Positions 32,300-41,636 of a stretch of DNA of 64,000 nt are shown one piece after another. Made by a program: the position numbers and the translations under genes. Origin of the DNA: JADJPO01 sp963825645 (GTDB lineage: Bacteria > Actinomycetota > Actinomycetes > Actinomycetales > Kineosporiaceae); NCBI GenBank assembly GCA_963825645.1, contig CAWGTT010000009.1, positions 372,001 to 436,000 on the forward strand. The letters are read 5' to 3'. Numbering within the stretch: position 1 is the stretch's first letter; each line of letters starts with the position of its first letter. Under the pieces are notes generated by a model. The model ran no database searches. It had not been told where the DNA came from and saw nothing but the letters and a program-made list of their open reading frames with translations.

Positions 32300-34641
32300 T
32301 TGACCGAGCCGCGACCCTTCTCCGACGACCACCAGCGTCCGGGTTTCGAGATCGACTCCAACGATGATCCGTTCGACGCTCTCGTCACGCCGGACGCGTC
32401 ACCTCCGCGCGAGCGGGCCACCGTCCCGGCCGGCACGCCTCGGCGCAGGTCCGCCGGCGGCGGTGGGGAGGAGCCTCGTGGTCGGCGAGCAGATCGGACG
32501 ACGTCTCGGCGGTCGCTGACCGGGGGGGCACTGGGCACGGCCCTGCTCGGCGCCGCCAGTCTGGCAGCGGGCTGGAAGGCCGGTCTGTTGGACGCTCTTC
32601 CGGGCGTGGCAACTGGAGCGGGCTCCGGCGGATTGGGCTCGGACCCGAGCCGCGCGAGCCGGATGACCTTGGATTCGTTCGGTTCGAACGACGTCGCCTA
32701 TGCCCGTTCCATCGGCAAGATCCCCAACGGATCCATCATCCTCGATCCCGAAACGGGCATGCCGATCGACGGGATCGCACTGGCCCACTTCAACTCGGGC
32801 TACCGGCGCGGCAAGGGGTACAAGTACGGGAGCCGCCGCAAGCACCGTCATCGCCGTCGACACCGCGGCCGGTCGACGACCAAACCGACACCGAGCGCCA
32901 CCAAGGCGTCGAGTCCAGCGGCCAGCGCGTCGGCGTCGCCGAGCCCGTCGCCGAGGCGTCGGAGAGCCCGTCGGCGTCGCCGAGCCCGTCGCCGAGTGTG
33001 TCGGAGAGCCCGTCGGCGTCGCCGAGCCCGTCGCCGAGTGTGTCGGAGAGCCCGTCGGCGTCGCCGAGCCCGTCGGAGAGCCCGTCGGCGTCGCCGAGCC
33101 CGTCGGAGAGCCCGTCGGCGTCGCCGAGCCCGTCGGCCAGTGCCTCGGCGTCGCCGAGCCTCTCGGGCTCGCCCAGTCCCACGCCGAGCCCCAGTACCCC
33201 GGCTCCCCCGATTCCCCCGGTGCCGGCAACGACGGCGACCGAGCTGGTGCTGAACCGTGCGACCTACGGGGCGACGCCCCAGCTGCGGGCGGAGATCCAG
33301 CAGATGGGGGCCTCGGCATGGCTCGACAAGCAGCTGGCCGCCGATACGATCGCCGACCCCGAGGGCAACGCCGTCGCCGCGCAGTATCCGACGTTGACTC
33401 GCACGATGGCCTCGCTCCAGGCGGAGTTCGATGCGGGCAACACCAACAAGCTCTCGCCGACGCAGGATCTGCAGGCTGCCCACATCGGGCGGGCCGTCTG
33501 GAGCCGGCGCCAGCTGTTCGAGGTCATGGTCGACTTCTGGTCGAACCATCTCAACGTCCCGATCCAGGGGGACGACGCCGCCGCCACCCGCGCGGACTAC
33601 GACCGCACCGTGATCCGGGAGTTCGCGCTCGGTCGGTTCGAGGACCTCTTGGTCGCCTCCGCGAACCACCCGGCGATGCTGGCCTACCTCGACCTGGCCA
33701 ACTCCACGGGGTCGAACCCCAACGAGAACTACGCCCGCGAGCTGATGGAGCTGCACACGCTCGGAGTGGACGGCGGCTACACCGAGAACGACATCAAGCA
33801 GGCCGCCAAGCTGCTGACGGGTATGCGGATGGACCACAAGACCAAGACGGTCGCCTTCGACCCGGCCCGCCACTACGTGGGCCCCGTGACGGTCATGGGC
33901 TTCAGCCACCCGAACGACGTCGCGGCCCAGGGCCCGGTGGCAGTCCGGGAGTTCTACGACTACGTCGCCTTCCACCCGAGCACGGCGAACTTCCTGGCCA
34001 CCAAGCTCGCCCGCCGGTTCGTCAGCGACGACCCGCCGGCCGCGCTGGTGGCTCGCCTCGCCGGTGTCTACCTCGCCAACGACACCCAGATCGTCCCGGT
34101 ACTGCGGGCGCTGTTCTCCTCGGCGGAGTTCGCGGTGAGTAGCGGGCAGAAGGTGCGCCGTCCGATGGAACAGATGGTCGCCACGGCCCGGTCGATCGGG
34201 ATGCAGCCGAGCACGGACGCGAAGACGTTGCGTGACACCATCTGGATGCTCTCGGCGTCCGGCCACATGCCCTTCGCCTGCCCCACTCCCGACGGCTACC
34301 CGGACACGGCAGCCGACTGGCAGGGCGCGGGTCAGGCCCTCGCCGAGTACTCGGTGGCCAGGAACCTGCTGAACGGGTACTACCCGAAGGGCTTCGGGTA
34401 CCAACCGGCGTCGTCCCTGCTCACCGATCCGGCCAAGGCGACGACGCCGGCGGCAGTCGGCGAACAGGTGTGCGCCCGGCTCTTCGGCCGTGCCCCGACG
34501 GCGAACGAGGCGGCGGCGGTGGCAACGGTTCTGTCCGGACCTCAGCTGTCGAAGACGTACACCCCCGGCTCTTCTCAGGACAACGCCACCAAGTCCGCCG
34601 CACTCCTGCTCATGCACGCCTACGCGTTCTTGACCCGCTGA
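32300..34641 (+). pseudogene. DUF1800 family protein, Tat-exported (copy 2), frameshifted
   Basis: TTG 32300 follows GGGAG. The first frame gives a Tat-like anchor (TSRRSLTGGALGTALLGAASLAAG, about residues 70-95), a Lys/Arg/His-rich stretch (RRKHRHRRRHRGR) and the start of a Ser/Pro linker (ASASASPSPSP); then it turns into Arg-rich nonsense. The correct linker and the DUF1800 domain continue one frame over to 34641 (LVLNRATYGATPQLRAEIQQMG, VMVDFWSNHLNV, HPAMLAYLDLANS, NENYARELMELHTLGVDGGY). Adding one base at about 32955/32956, inside the linker repeat, restores the reading frame. Without it, translation from GTG 32998 would give a DUF1800 protein with no export signal. A paralogue of 14572-16329. 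Confidence 0.85.
32959..33132 (+). repeat. tandem repeats encoding a Ser/Pro-rich linker
   Basis: Five units starting TCGGAGAGCCCG at 32959, 33001, 33043, 33073 and 33103: two of 42 nt and then 30-nt ones, encoding SESPSASPSPS(PSV)-type segments. Unit lengths are multiples of three, so slippage of whole units would not shift frame. Confidence 0.85.
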
Positions 34642-34688
34642 TCGCGTGTCGACATCGGCGTGGAGCTCCCACCCGAACCGGAGAGATC

Positions 34689-35975
34689 ATGACCTCGTCT
34701 GTCCCGACCCATGCAGCCCCTGAACACGACGCCTGTGGGTGCCGCGAAGGACAGCGCCTCGAGCTGTCTCGCCGCGGGATCCTCAAGATGCTCGGCGGCA
34801 CCGCCCTCGTCACCGCCACTCTGGGCGATGCCCAGCTCGCCTTCGGGGCGACGGCGGGAACCAAGTCGAACGTCCTGATCACGATCGTGCTGGGGGGCGG
34901 CATCGACGGGCTCTCCGTCGTCGTGCCCCTCGGTGACCCCGACTACGCCCCCAACCGTCCAGGCATCGCGGTGCCGGCCTCGACGGCGCAGAAGGTCGAC
35001 TCGATGTTCGGGCTGCACCCGGCCCTGTCGCCGCTGTACCCGTTGTGGAACGCGGGCACGTTCGGCGCCGTCCAGGCCGTCGGGCAGGCATCGCCGTCCC
35101 GCTCGCATTTCGAGGCGATGGACGAGCTCGAGCGGGCCGCGCCCAACTCCTCGCTGCGCACCGGCTGGCTGAACCGCACCATCGGTCTGCTGCCCGAAAG
35201 CGGCCCGCTGGAGGCGGTGGCTCTGGGCAAGGCGGATCTGCCGGGCCACCTGCGTGGCCCCAACCAGAAGCTGGCGGCAGGCAAGTTGGACGACATCACT
35301 CTGCCGCTCGACTACGGCACCTCGCTGTCCACGTGGCAGCAGGCGTTCTCCCAGCTGCACACCGGTGAACGGGCCGAGGTGTCCGCGCCGATGAAGGGCG
35401 CGCTCGCCGCGGCAGGTGCGGCGGGCGCCGTCCCGGCATCGACGGCCACCGGGTACCCCGGCAACTCGTGGGGGACGGCGCTGAAGGACATCGCCCGGAT
35501 GGTCAAGGCGGACGTCGGTCTGCGAGTCGCCAGCGTGCCCTACGGCGGCTGGGACCACCACGAGAACTTCGGTGGGCCGACCAGCACCGGCTCGACGTTC
35601 GCCGGGCGCCTCTCCGGCCTGGCCCAGGGGCTGGCCGCCTTCGCCGACGACCTGGGGCCTGACTTCGACCGGGTGACGATCATGACCCTCACCGAGTTCG
35701 GCCGGCGGGTCAAGGAGAACGGCAGCGGTGGTCTGGATCACGGCCACGGCTTCTCGGTCCTGCTGCTCGGCGGTGGTGTCAACGGCGGCAAGGTCCATGG
35801 CCGCTGGCCGGGCCTGGCCACCGCGAACCTCGACAACAGGCTCGACCTGGCCGGGACGACCGACTACCGCTCGATCGTCAGCGAGATCCTGGTGGGGCGC
35901 ATGGGGGTGTCTGCGGCGGCGCAGGTCTTCCCGGGGTTCACAGCCAGCGCGGTTGGAGCCGTGCGCTCGTCCTGA
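34689..35975 (+). CDS. DUF1501 family protein, Tat-exported (copy 2)
   Basis: 428 residues from ATG 34689, preceded by GGAGAG. Twin-arginine signal SRRGILKMLGGTALVTATLGDAQLAFGA, then ITIVLGGGIDGLSVVVPLGDPDY, AVGQASPSRSHFEAMDELERAAP, MTLTEFGRRVKENGSGGLDHGHGFSVLLLGG. It is clearly homologous along its length to the product of 13251-14552 and also follows a DUF1800 gene, at a distance of 47 nt. The CGCREGQRLELSRRG segment before the signal core keeps the Cys-x-Cys seen in copy 1 (CGCEEHERTGLTRR). Confidence 0.9.
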   Translation: MTSSVPTHAAPEHDACGCREGQRLELSRRGILKMLGGTALVTATLGDAQLAFGATAGTKSNVLITIVLGGGIDGLSVVVPLGDPDYAPNRPGIAVPASTAQKVDSMFGLHPALSPLYPLWNAGTFGAVQAVGQASPSRSHFEAMDELERAAPNSSLRTGWLNRTIGLLPESGPLEAVALGKADLPGHLRGPNQKLAAGKLDDITLPLDYGTSLSTWQQAFSQLHTGERAEVSAPMKGALAAAGAAGAVPASTATGYPGNSWGTALKDIARMVKADVGLRVASVPYGGWDHHENFGGPTSTGSTFAGRLSGLAQGLAAFADDLGPDFDRVTIMTLTEFGRRVKENGSGGLDHGHGFSVLLLGGGVNGGKVHGRWPGLATANLDNRLDLAGTTDYRSIVSEILVGRMGVSAAAQVFPGFTASAVGAVRSS

Positions 35976-36055
35976 CCCGCCGGCACAGCGTGTGCACCCG
36001 GCCGTGCGCCACCGGACACGCGAGGACGCCAGAACCGTCGGGTGGAACGCCGGGG

Positions 36056-36061
36056 TACCGT
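36056..36061 (+). promoter_or_regulatory. -10 element of a leaderless promoter for the thiamine-binding gene
   Basis: TACCGT, 6 nt before GTG 36068. Confidence 0.45.
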
Positions 36062-36067
36062 CCTGGT

Positions 36068-36415
36068 GTGCTCGTCGCCTTCTCGGTGGCCCCGTCCGGC
36101 ACGGGGCAGTCCTCTGACTCGGTCAGCGCGGCGGTCGCCGACGCGGTCCGGGTGGTCCGCTCCTCCGGCCTGCCGCACCACACCGATGCCATGTTCACCA
36201 CCCTCGAAGGTGACTGGGAGGACTGCTTCGACGTGGTCCGGCGCGCCGTCGAGGCGGTCGGCGCACACGGGAGCCGGGTCGCCCTGGTCCTCAAGGCCGA
36301 CATCCGCACCGGCGAGCAGGCCGGGCGGACCGGCGAGCTGCAGGGGAAGCTGGACCGGCTCGAGGCGGCACTGGCCGCGGCAGCCACGCAGGATGCGAGC
36401 GCGCCCGGGTCGTGA
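36068..36415 (+). CDS. thiamine-binding family protein (MTH1187/YkoF-like)
   Basis: 115 residues with the compact ferredoxin-like fold of this family: LVAFSVAPSGTGQSSDSVSAAVADAVRVV, SGLPHHTDAMFTTLEGDWEDCFDVVRRA, RVALVLKADIRTG. Homologues bind thiamine or related ligands as tetramers; the physiological role is unsure. GTG 36068 is chosen because it starts the conserved first strand and follows TACCGT by 6 nt. Confidence 0.85.
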   Translation: MLVAFSVAPSGTGQSSDSVSAAVADAVRVVRSSGLPHHTDAMFTTLEGDWEDCFDVVRRAVEAVGAHGSRVALVLKADIRTGEQAGRTGELQGKLDRLEAALAAAATQDASAPGS

Positions 36416-36485
36416 CGTCGCCTAGATTGGCCCCAGGAGGCCTGCGCGCCAGGCATGACATTCGCGACGAAGGGTCAGCACGACG

Positions 36486-37478
36486 ATGAGCACCCAGCCC
36501 GGCCGAGCCCCGCGGCCCACCCTCGATCTGCACGGCGCCGTCGACCTCAGCGCGCTGGCCAACCGCACAGCTGCTCCGGCGTCCGGGCCGACCCGGGGCG
36601 GCGCCCCCGGCGTCCCGGCGGCCGGGGACGGCGAGGGCTCCGGCGCCGTGGTGGCGGTCACCGACGCGACGTTCGTGCCCGAGGTCGTCGAGCGGTCCTC
36701 GACGGTGCCGGTGGTCCTCGATTTCTGGGCCACCTGGTGCGGCCCGTGCCGCCAGCTCTCCCCGGTGTTGGAGAAGCTGGCCGGGGAGTTCGGTGGTCAG
36801 TTCCTGCTGGCCACGGTCGACGTCGACGCCAACCCGCAGCTGGCCCAGGCCTTCCAGGTGCAGTCGATCCCCTCGGTGTACGCCGTGCTCAAGGGTCAGC
36901 CGATCCCACTGTTCCAGGGCGCCCAGCCCGAGGCGCAGGTCCGCCAGGTGATCACTGAGCTGCTCAAGGTGGCCGAGGCGAACGGGGTGACCGGGCGGGT
37001 CGACGTGTCCGGACCGGTCGCGGCCGGCGACGATGACGCCGATGTCGAGGTCGCCGAGGAGCCGTTGCCGCCGCACCACCAGGCCGCCTACGACGCGATC
37101 GACGCTGGAGACCTGGACGCCGCGGCGGCCGCCTACCAGGCTGCCCTGGCCGAGAACTCGGCCGACGAGATGGCCCGGCTCGGGCTGGCTCAGGTTCGGC
37201 TGCTGCAGCGCACCACCGGGGTCGACGCGGCCGCGGCCCGGGCGGCCGCGGCGGCGGATCCGGTCGATGTCGACGCGCAGATCCTGGTCGCCGACATCGA
37301 CGTTCTCGGAGGCCACATCGAGGACGCGTTCGCCCGGCTCGTGGAGACGGTCCGGCGCAGCGCCGGCACCGAACGGGACACGGCCCGGCTGCACCTGGTC
37401 GAGCTGTTCGACGTCGTCGGTGCCGAGGACCCTCGGGTCGCCTCGTCCCGACTGGCGCTGGCCAACGCGTTGTTCTGA
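36486..37478 (+). CDS. thioredoxin-TPR protein, CnoX/YbbN-like co-chaperone
   Basis: 330 residues. A proline- and glycine-rich lead of ~55 residues is followed by a thioredoxin domain with the WCGPC active site (LDFWATWCGPCRQLSPVLEKLAGEF) and SIPSVYAVLKGQP with the cis-Pro. After residue ~190 come TPR-like helices (AYDAIDAGDLDAAAAAYQAALAENSADEMARLGLAQVRLL) as in YbbN/CnoX, which protects chaperonin substrates from oxidation in E. coli. In E. coli YbbN the active site is SQHC; here both cysteines are present, so redox activity is expected. ATG follows AAGGG. The stop codon lies within a 17-nt tandem duplication. Confidence 0.92.
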   Translation: MSTQPGRAPRPTLDLHGAVDLSALANRTAAPASGPTRGGAPGVPAAGDGEGSGAVVAVTDATFVPEVVERSSTVPVVLDFWATWCGPCRQLSPVLEKLAGEFGGQFLLATVDVDANPQLAQAFQVQSIPSVYAVLKGQPIPLFQGAQPEAQVRQVITELLKVAEANGVTGRVDVSGPVAAGDDDADVEVAEEPLPPHHQAAYDAIDAGDLDAAAAAYQAALAENSADEMARLGLAQVRLLQRTTGVDAAAARAAAAADPVDVDAQILVADIDVLGGHIEDAFARLVETVRRSAGTERDTARLHLVELFDVVGAEDPRVASSRLALANALF

Positions 37479-37505
37479 GTCCGGCTCAGTTCTGAGTCCG
37501 GCTCA
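37472..37505. repeat. 17-nt perfect tandem duplication over the ybbN-like stop codon
   Basis: Units 37472-37488 and 37489-37505 are identical (GTTCTGAGTCCGGCTCA). The first carries the functional TGA. Followed by a small hairpin CCCGTC-T-GACGGG at about 37510-37522. Confidence 0.8.
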
Positions 37506-37542
37506 CCGACCCGTCTGACGGGCGGTCACCGATGCCGGACCA

Positions 37543-39900
37543 TCAGGCGTCCGGAACCAGCCACACCGCACCGAGCGGAGGCACCCGCAGCTCGGCTGAG
37601 GCCGGCCGCCCGTGCCATTCGACGTCCTCACCCCTGACCAGGCCGAGGTTGCCGACGCCTGATCCGCTGTACTCGCCCGCGTCGGTGTTGAGCACCTCGT
37701 GCCACTGGCCGGAGTAGGGCAGGCCGACCCGGTAGTTCTCGTCGGGGATGCCCGAGAAGTTGACGATGCACACCAGTGGCTGCTTGTGGGCCTTGTCCCA
37801 GCGCATGAACGAGAACGTGTTGTGGCTGGAGTCGTTGGCGTCGATCCACTCGAAGCCTTCGGGGGCGAAGTCGACCTCGTGCAGCGCGGGGTGGGCGAGG
37901 TAGTTGCGGTTGAGGTCGCGCACCAGCTGCTGCAGCCCCGCGTGCCAGGGGGTCTCCTCGAGCCACCAGTCCAGACCGCGCGACTCCGACCACTCGGCTT
38001 CCTGGCCGAGCTCGGCGCCCATGAACAGCAGCTGCTTGCCCGGGTGGGCCCACATGAACGCGAGGTAGGCCCGCACGTTGGCCAGCTGCTGCCAGCGGTC
38101 GCCGGGCATCTTGCGCAGCAGGGATCCCTTGCCGTGCACGACCTCGTCGTGGCTCAGCGGCAGCACGAAGTTCTCGCTGAACGCATACATCAGCGAGAAC
38201 GTCATCTGGTGGTGGTGGTACTGCCGGTGGATCGGTTCCTTGCCCATGTAGGTCAGCGAGTCGTGCATCCACCCCATGTTCCACTTCAGGCCGAAGCCCA
38301 GGCCGCCGACGTGGGTCGGCCGGGTCACGCCGGGCCAGGCGGTGGACTCCTCGGCGATGGTGACGATGCCCGGGCAGCGCTTGTACGCGGTGGCGTTCGC
38401 CTCCTGCAGGAAGGAGACCGCCTCCAGGTGCTCGCGTCCGCCGTAGATGTTCGGCGTCCACTCGCCGGCCTCGCGCGAGTAGTCGAGGTAGAGCATCGAG
38501 GCGACGGCGTCCACCCGCAGTCCGTCGATGTGGTACTCCTCGAGCCAGTAGATGGCGTTGGCGACGAGGAAGTTGCGGACCTCGGTGCGACCGAAGTCGA
38601 ACACGTGGGTACCCCATTCGGGGTGGTCACCCTTGCGCGGGTCGGCGTACTCGTACAGCGCCTGGCCGTCGAAGCGGGCCAGCGCCCACTCGTCCTTGGG
38701 GAAGTGCGCCGGCACCCAGTCCAGGATCACGCCGATCCCGGCCTGGTGCAGGGAGTCGACGAGGAAGCGGAAGTCGTCGGGGGAGCCGAAGCGCGACGTC
38801 GGCGCGTAGTAGGAGGTGACCTGGTATCCCCAGGAGCCGCCGAACGGGTACTCGGCGACCGGCATGAGCTCGATGTGGGTGAAGCCCAGATCCTTGACGT
38901 ACTCGACCAGCTGGATGGCCAGGTCGCGGTAGCTCAGGCCCTGGCGCCATGAGCCAAGGTGCACCTCGTAGATGCTCATCGGGTCGTTGTGCACGTCCCT
39001 GGTCGCCCGTTTGGTCATCCACTCGTCGTCGGCCCAGGTGTAGGTCGAGTCGATGACCATACTGGCCGTGGACGGCGGGATCTCGGTGCCGTAGGCCATC
39101 GGGTCGGCCTTCTGCCGCCAGGCGCCGTCCTTGCCGAGGATCTCGAACTTGTACCGGGCGCCCGCACCGACACCGGGCAGGAACAGCTCCCAGACGCCGG
39201 AGGAGCCGAGGCTGCGCATCGAGTGTCCACGGCCGACCCAGTGGTTGAAGTCGCCGATCACCCGCACCGCCAGGGCGTTGGGTGCCCAGACGGCGAACGA
39301 TGTGCCGGGGGCCTCGCCCATCGGCCCGTCGTAGCTGCGAACGTGGGCGCCGAGCACATCCCAGAGCTGCTCGTGACGGCCCTCGCCGATCAGGTGGAGG
39401 TCGATCTCGCCCAGGGTGGGCAGGTGCCGGTACTGCTCGTCGACCCGGGATACGCCGATGCCCTCGTAGGCGACGTCCAACCGGTAGTCGATGACGTGGT
39501 CGATCGGCAGGACGGTGACCCAGATGCCCTCCCACTCGTGGGTCATGGCATGGGTGGACCCGTCCGGCATCACCACGCTGACCGACTCCGCGAACGGGCG
39601 CAGGGTCCGAACCGTCACCGCGCCGTCATGCGGATGGGCACCCAGCACGGAGTGCGGGTTGAAGTGGGCGCCGCCGGCCACCTGGGACAGGGTGGAGCGG
39701 TCGACCGGTGCCGGTTCCGGCGACGTCGCCTCGCCGGCCGGCTTGGTCTTCGTCGACGCGCGCGGAGTCTTCGACCCGCCGGACGTGCCGGTCGTCGACG
39801 TGCCGGACGTGCCCGACGCGCTCGTACCACTCGATGCGGCGGCCTCGGACGTCGGGCTGCTCGCGGTGGGCGGCTGGTCCTGCGGACTCTGGCTCGGCAT
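37543..39900 (-). CDS. glgB: 1,4-alpha-glucan branching enzyme
   Basis: 785 residues from ATG 39900. A Ser/Thr-rich disordered N-terminus of ~75 residues (SGTSASGTSGTSTTGTSGG) is followed by the family's N-terminal domain (GAHFNPHSVLGAHP), a CBM48 domain (FAVWAPNALAVRVIGDFNHW) and the GH13 barrel. Catalytic Asp in DGLRVDAVASMLYLDYS, Glu in TIAEESTAWPGV, and LPLSHDEVVHGKGS are present. It transfers chains to form alpha-1,6 branches in glycogen. The upstream in-frame extension to 40062 runs across the divergent phosphatase gene and is rejected. No other glg genes are in the window. Confidence 0.95.
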   Translation of the reverse strand: MPSQSPQDQPPTASSPTSEAAASSGTSASGTSGTSTTGTSGGSKTPRASTKTKPAGEATSPEPAPVDRSTLSQVAGGAHFNPHSVLGAHPHDGAVTVRTLRPFAESVSVVMPDGSTHAMTHEWEGIWVTVLPIDHVIDYRLDVAYEGIGVSRVDEQYRHLPTLGEIDLHLIGEGRHEQLWDVLGAHVRSYDGPMGEAPGTSFAVWAPNALAVRVIGDFNHWVGRGHSMRSLGSSGVWELFLPGVGAGARYKFEILGKDGAWRQKADPMAYGTEIPPSTASMVIDSTYTWADDEWMTKRATRDVHNDPMSIYEVHLGSWRQGLSYRDLAIQLVEYVKDLGFTHIELMPVAEYPFGGSWGYQVTSYYAPTSRFGSPDDFRFLVDSLHQAGIGVILDWVPAHFPKDEWALARFDGQALYEYADPRKGDHPEWGTHVFDFGRTEVRNFLVANAIYWLEEYHIDGLRVDAVASMLYLDYSREAGEWTPNIYGGREHLEAVSFLQEANATAYKRCPGIVTIAEESTAWPGVTRPTHVGGLGFGLKWNMGWMHDSLTYMGKEPIHRQYHHHQMTFSLMYAFSENFVLPLSHDEVVHGKGSLLRKMPGDRWQQLANVRAYLAFMWAHPGKQLLFMGAELGQEAEWSESRGLDWWLEETPWHAGLQQLVRDLNRNYLAHPALHEVDFAPEGFEWIDANDSSHNTFSFMRWDKAHKQPLVCIVNFSGIPDENYRVGLPYSGQWHEVLNTDAGEYSGSGVGNLGLVRGEDVEWHGRPASAELRVPPLGAVWLVPDA

Positions 39901-40030
39901 GGGCGTCAGTCTGTCGCGCCTGGACCGCCGCGCGCTACCGCCGTCGACATCTCGCCCCCCACGCCCCGGCGGTGGCGGCTCAGACCAGGCGGCGTCGTGG
40001 CCGCAGCGGCGCGCTGTCATCATCGGGTGC

Positions 40031-40597
40031 GTGGCCGAGGTCCTGCATGTCTGTCTCGCCAACCAATGCCGCTCCCCGCTCGCCGAAGTGGTGATGCGCC
40101 ACCGGCTGGCTGAGCGGGGCCTGGCTGATCAGGTGACCGTCTCCAGCGCCGGAATCCGGGCCCGGTCGGGCCGGCCGATCTGGCCCCCGGCGGGGGAGCT
40201 GGCGCGCAGACGAGGTCTGGACGTCACCGGCTGCGCTGCTCGGATGCTGACCCCGGCGATGGTGATCGAGGCCGATCTGGTGCTTGCGGCCACCCGAGCA
40301 CTGCGTGATGAGGTCATCACCCTGGTACCGGCGGCGATGCGCCGAACGTTCACCTGGCGCGAGCTGGCCTGGCTCGTGGACGGCGTCACGCCCGGCTCGC
40401 CGGCCGGCGACGATGCGGCGGCGCGGCTGCGTGCCCTACCGGCGCTGGCGGCGTCGCGGCGGGGGCACCGTCCGCCGGTGGCCCCCGAAGAACTGGACGT
40501 CGTGGATCCGGTGGACCGCGATCCGCAGCTGCTTGTCCTCGCGCTGGCGCAGATCGATACATCCGTCACCGCCGTTGTCGACCTGATCGCGGTGTGA
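40031..40597 (+). CDS. low-molecular-weight protein-tyrosine phosphatase-like
   Basis: 188 residues from GTG 40031. The P-loop C-x5-R-S reads C8LANQCR14SPLAE at the N-terminus, as in LMW-PTPs (usually CTGNICRS). Further landmarks: VSSAGIRARSGRPI and, near the C-terminus, VVDPVDRDP for the general-acid Asp-Pro loop. In polysaccharide clusters such enzymes (Wzb/Etp) dephosphorylate the tyrosine autokinase Wzc; the Wzc-like gene at 52967-55768 is a candidate partner. Start is uncertain: the frame extends upstream across glgB on the other strand. Confidence 0.82.
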   Translation: MAEVLHVCLANQCRSPLAEVVMRHRLAERGLADQVTVSSAGIRARSGRPIWPPAGELARRRGLDVTGCAARMLTPAMVIEADLVLAATRALRDEVITLVPAAMRRTFTWRELAWLVDGVTPGSPAGDDAAARLRALPALAASRRGHRPPVAPEELDVVDPVDRDPQLLVLALAQIDTSVTAVVDLIAV

Positions 40598-40741
40598 TCC
40601 GAGCCACATTGTGGATTGGTCACAGAGAACTACCGATGCACTACCCAACGTGTGCAAGGATCGGTCCCGTTCCAGCAGGGTGCGGCACCGCGGGGGTGCG
40701 CCGGACCGGCCGAAGCGATCATCAGACGATGGGGGAGATTC

Positions 40742-41560
40742 ATGGTGCAGGCGTCGCGGCGGACAGTGGCCAGGTTGGTGGCGATGGGGGCCGGGGCGGT
40801 CGTACTGGCCGGATTGGCCCCGCTGGGGGCTGCCGGCGCGTCAGCACAGACGATGGCGGTGAAGCCGGCAGCCGGTACCGGCGCCGCGGTCGCGACGCTT
40901 GTCCAACTGCCGGCCCGTAAGGCCGACAAGAAGCGCGGGCGGGGTCGCGACGGGTACGGCGGCGAACACAGTGGCGGTGCGAACTGCTCGGGTGACCGCT
41001 CCTGGTACCGGCATCACAGCCCTGGCAAAGGCAAGGGCAGCAAGAACGGCAACAAGAACGACAGCGGCAACAATAACAACGGCAATAACGGCACTAACGT
41101 GAACCATGGGAACAACGGCAACAACAACAACGGCAACAACAACAACGGCCGCGGCGACAACCACGGCCGCGGCGACCACAACGGCCGCGGCGACAACCAC
41201 GGCCGCGGCGGTAGCAACGGGCACCGCAACCACTGTCACTACCCGCCGAGCCGTTCGCCGCAGGTGACGTTGAGCGGCCCGAACCGCACCCGCAAAGGTC
41301 GCACCGTCACGCTGACCGGCAAGGTCACCACCAACGGCTGCGGGATGGACTCGGTCAAGCTCGGCCTGTACAGCTCCCACGACGGCAAGACCAACTGGGT
41401 CATGATCCGCGACGGCGAGATCGACAAGAAGGGCAACTTCAGCTTCCAGGTGCCCTCGCACGCGACGCACTACTACCAGGCGGTCGTGGCGGCCGGGAAC
41501 GGCTACGCCGTGAGTTCGTCGGAGATCCTTCCCCTCATCCTCCGCCGCAGCGGGCGGTAG
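40742..41560 (+). CDS. secreted protein with Asn/Gly-rich repeat region
   Basis: 272 residues. Signal peptide RRTVARLVAMGAGAVVLAGLAPLGAAGASA, then a basic stretch, a low-complexity part of ~70 residues alternating Asn and Gly (NNNNGNNGTN, NGNNNNGNNNNGRG) and DNHGRGDHNGRG repeats, and finally an Ig-like C-terminal module of ~95 residues (QVTLSGPNRTRKGRTVTLTGKVTTNGCGMDSVKLGLYSS ... GNFSFQVPSHATHYYQAVVAAGN). The RTVTLTGKV type of domain is common in secreted actinobacterial proteins. Function unknown; position between the phosphatase and the polysaccharide genes suggests a surface or matrix role. ATG follows GGGGGAG. Confidence 0.78.
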   Translation: MVQASRRTVARLVAMGAGAVVLAGLAPLGAAGASAQTMAVKPAAGTGAAVATLVQLPARKADKKRGRGRDGYGGEHSGGANCSGDRSWYRHHSPGKGKGSKNGNKNDSGNNNNGNNGTNVNHGNNGNNNNGNNNNGRGDNHGRGDHNGRGDNHGRGGSNGHRNHCHYPPSRSPQVTLSGPNRTRKGRTVTLTGKVTTNGCGMDSVKLGLYSSHDGKTNWVMIRDGEIDKKGNFSFQVPSHATHYYQAVVAAGNGYAVSSSEILPLILRRSGR

Positions 41561-41580
41561 CGAGCGCGCACGTCGACGCC

Positions 41581-41606
41581 CTGCCCATGACGCACGTCAT
41601 GGGCAG
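41581..41606. promoter_or_regulatory. perfect 12-bp inverted repeat
   Basis: Arms 41581-41592 (CTGCCCATGACG) and 41595-41606 with only two bases between. Lies 20 nt after the secreted-protein stop and 31 nt before the DUF4012 start: operator for the polysaccharide genes or a terminator stem (no T run). Confidence 0.5.
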
Positions 41607-41636
41607 AAACAGCACGGACGCATGGGGGCTGAACCA

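Noticed and set aside
32940..33253. Arg-rich C-terminus (RRRARRRR repeats) after the Tat segment of DUF1800 copy 2
   Set aside because: It is the shifted reading of the Ser/Pro linker repeat, not a real basic domain.
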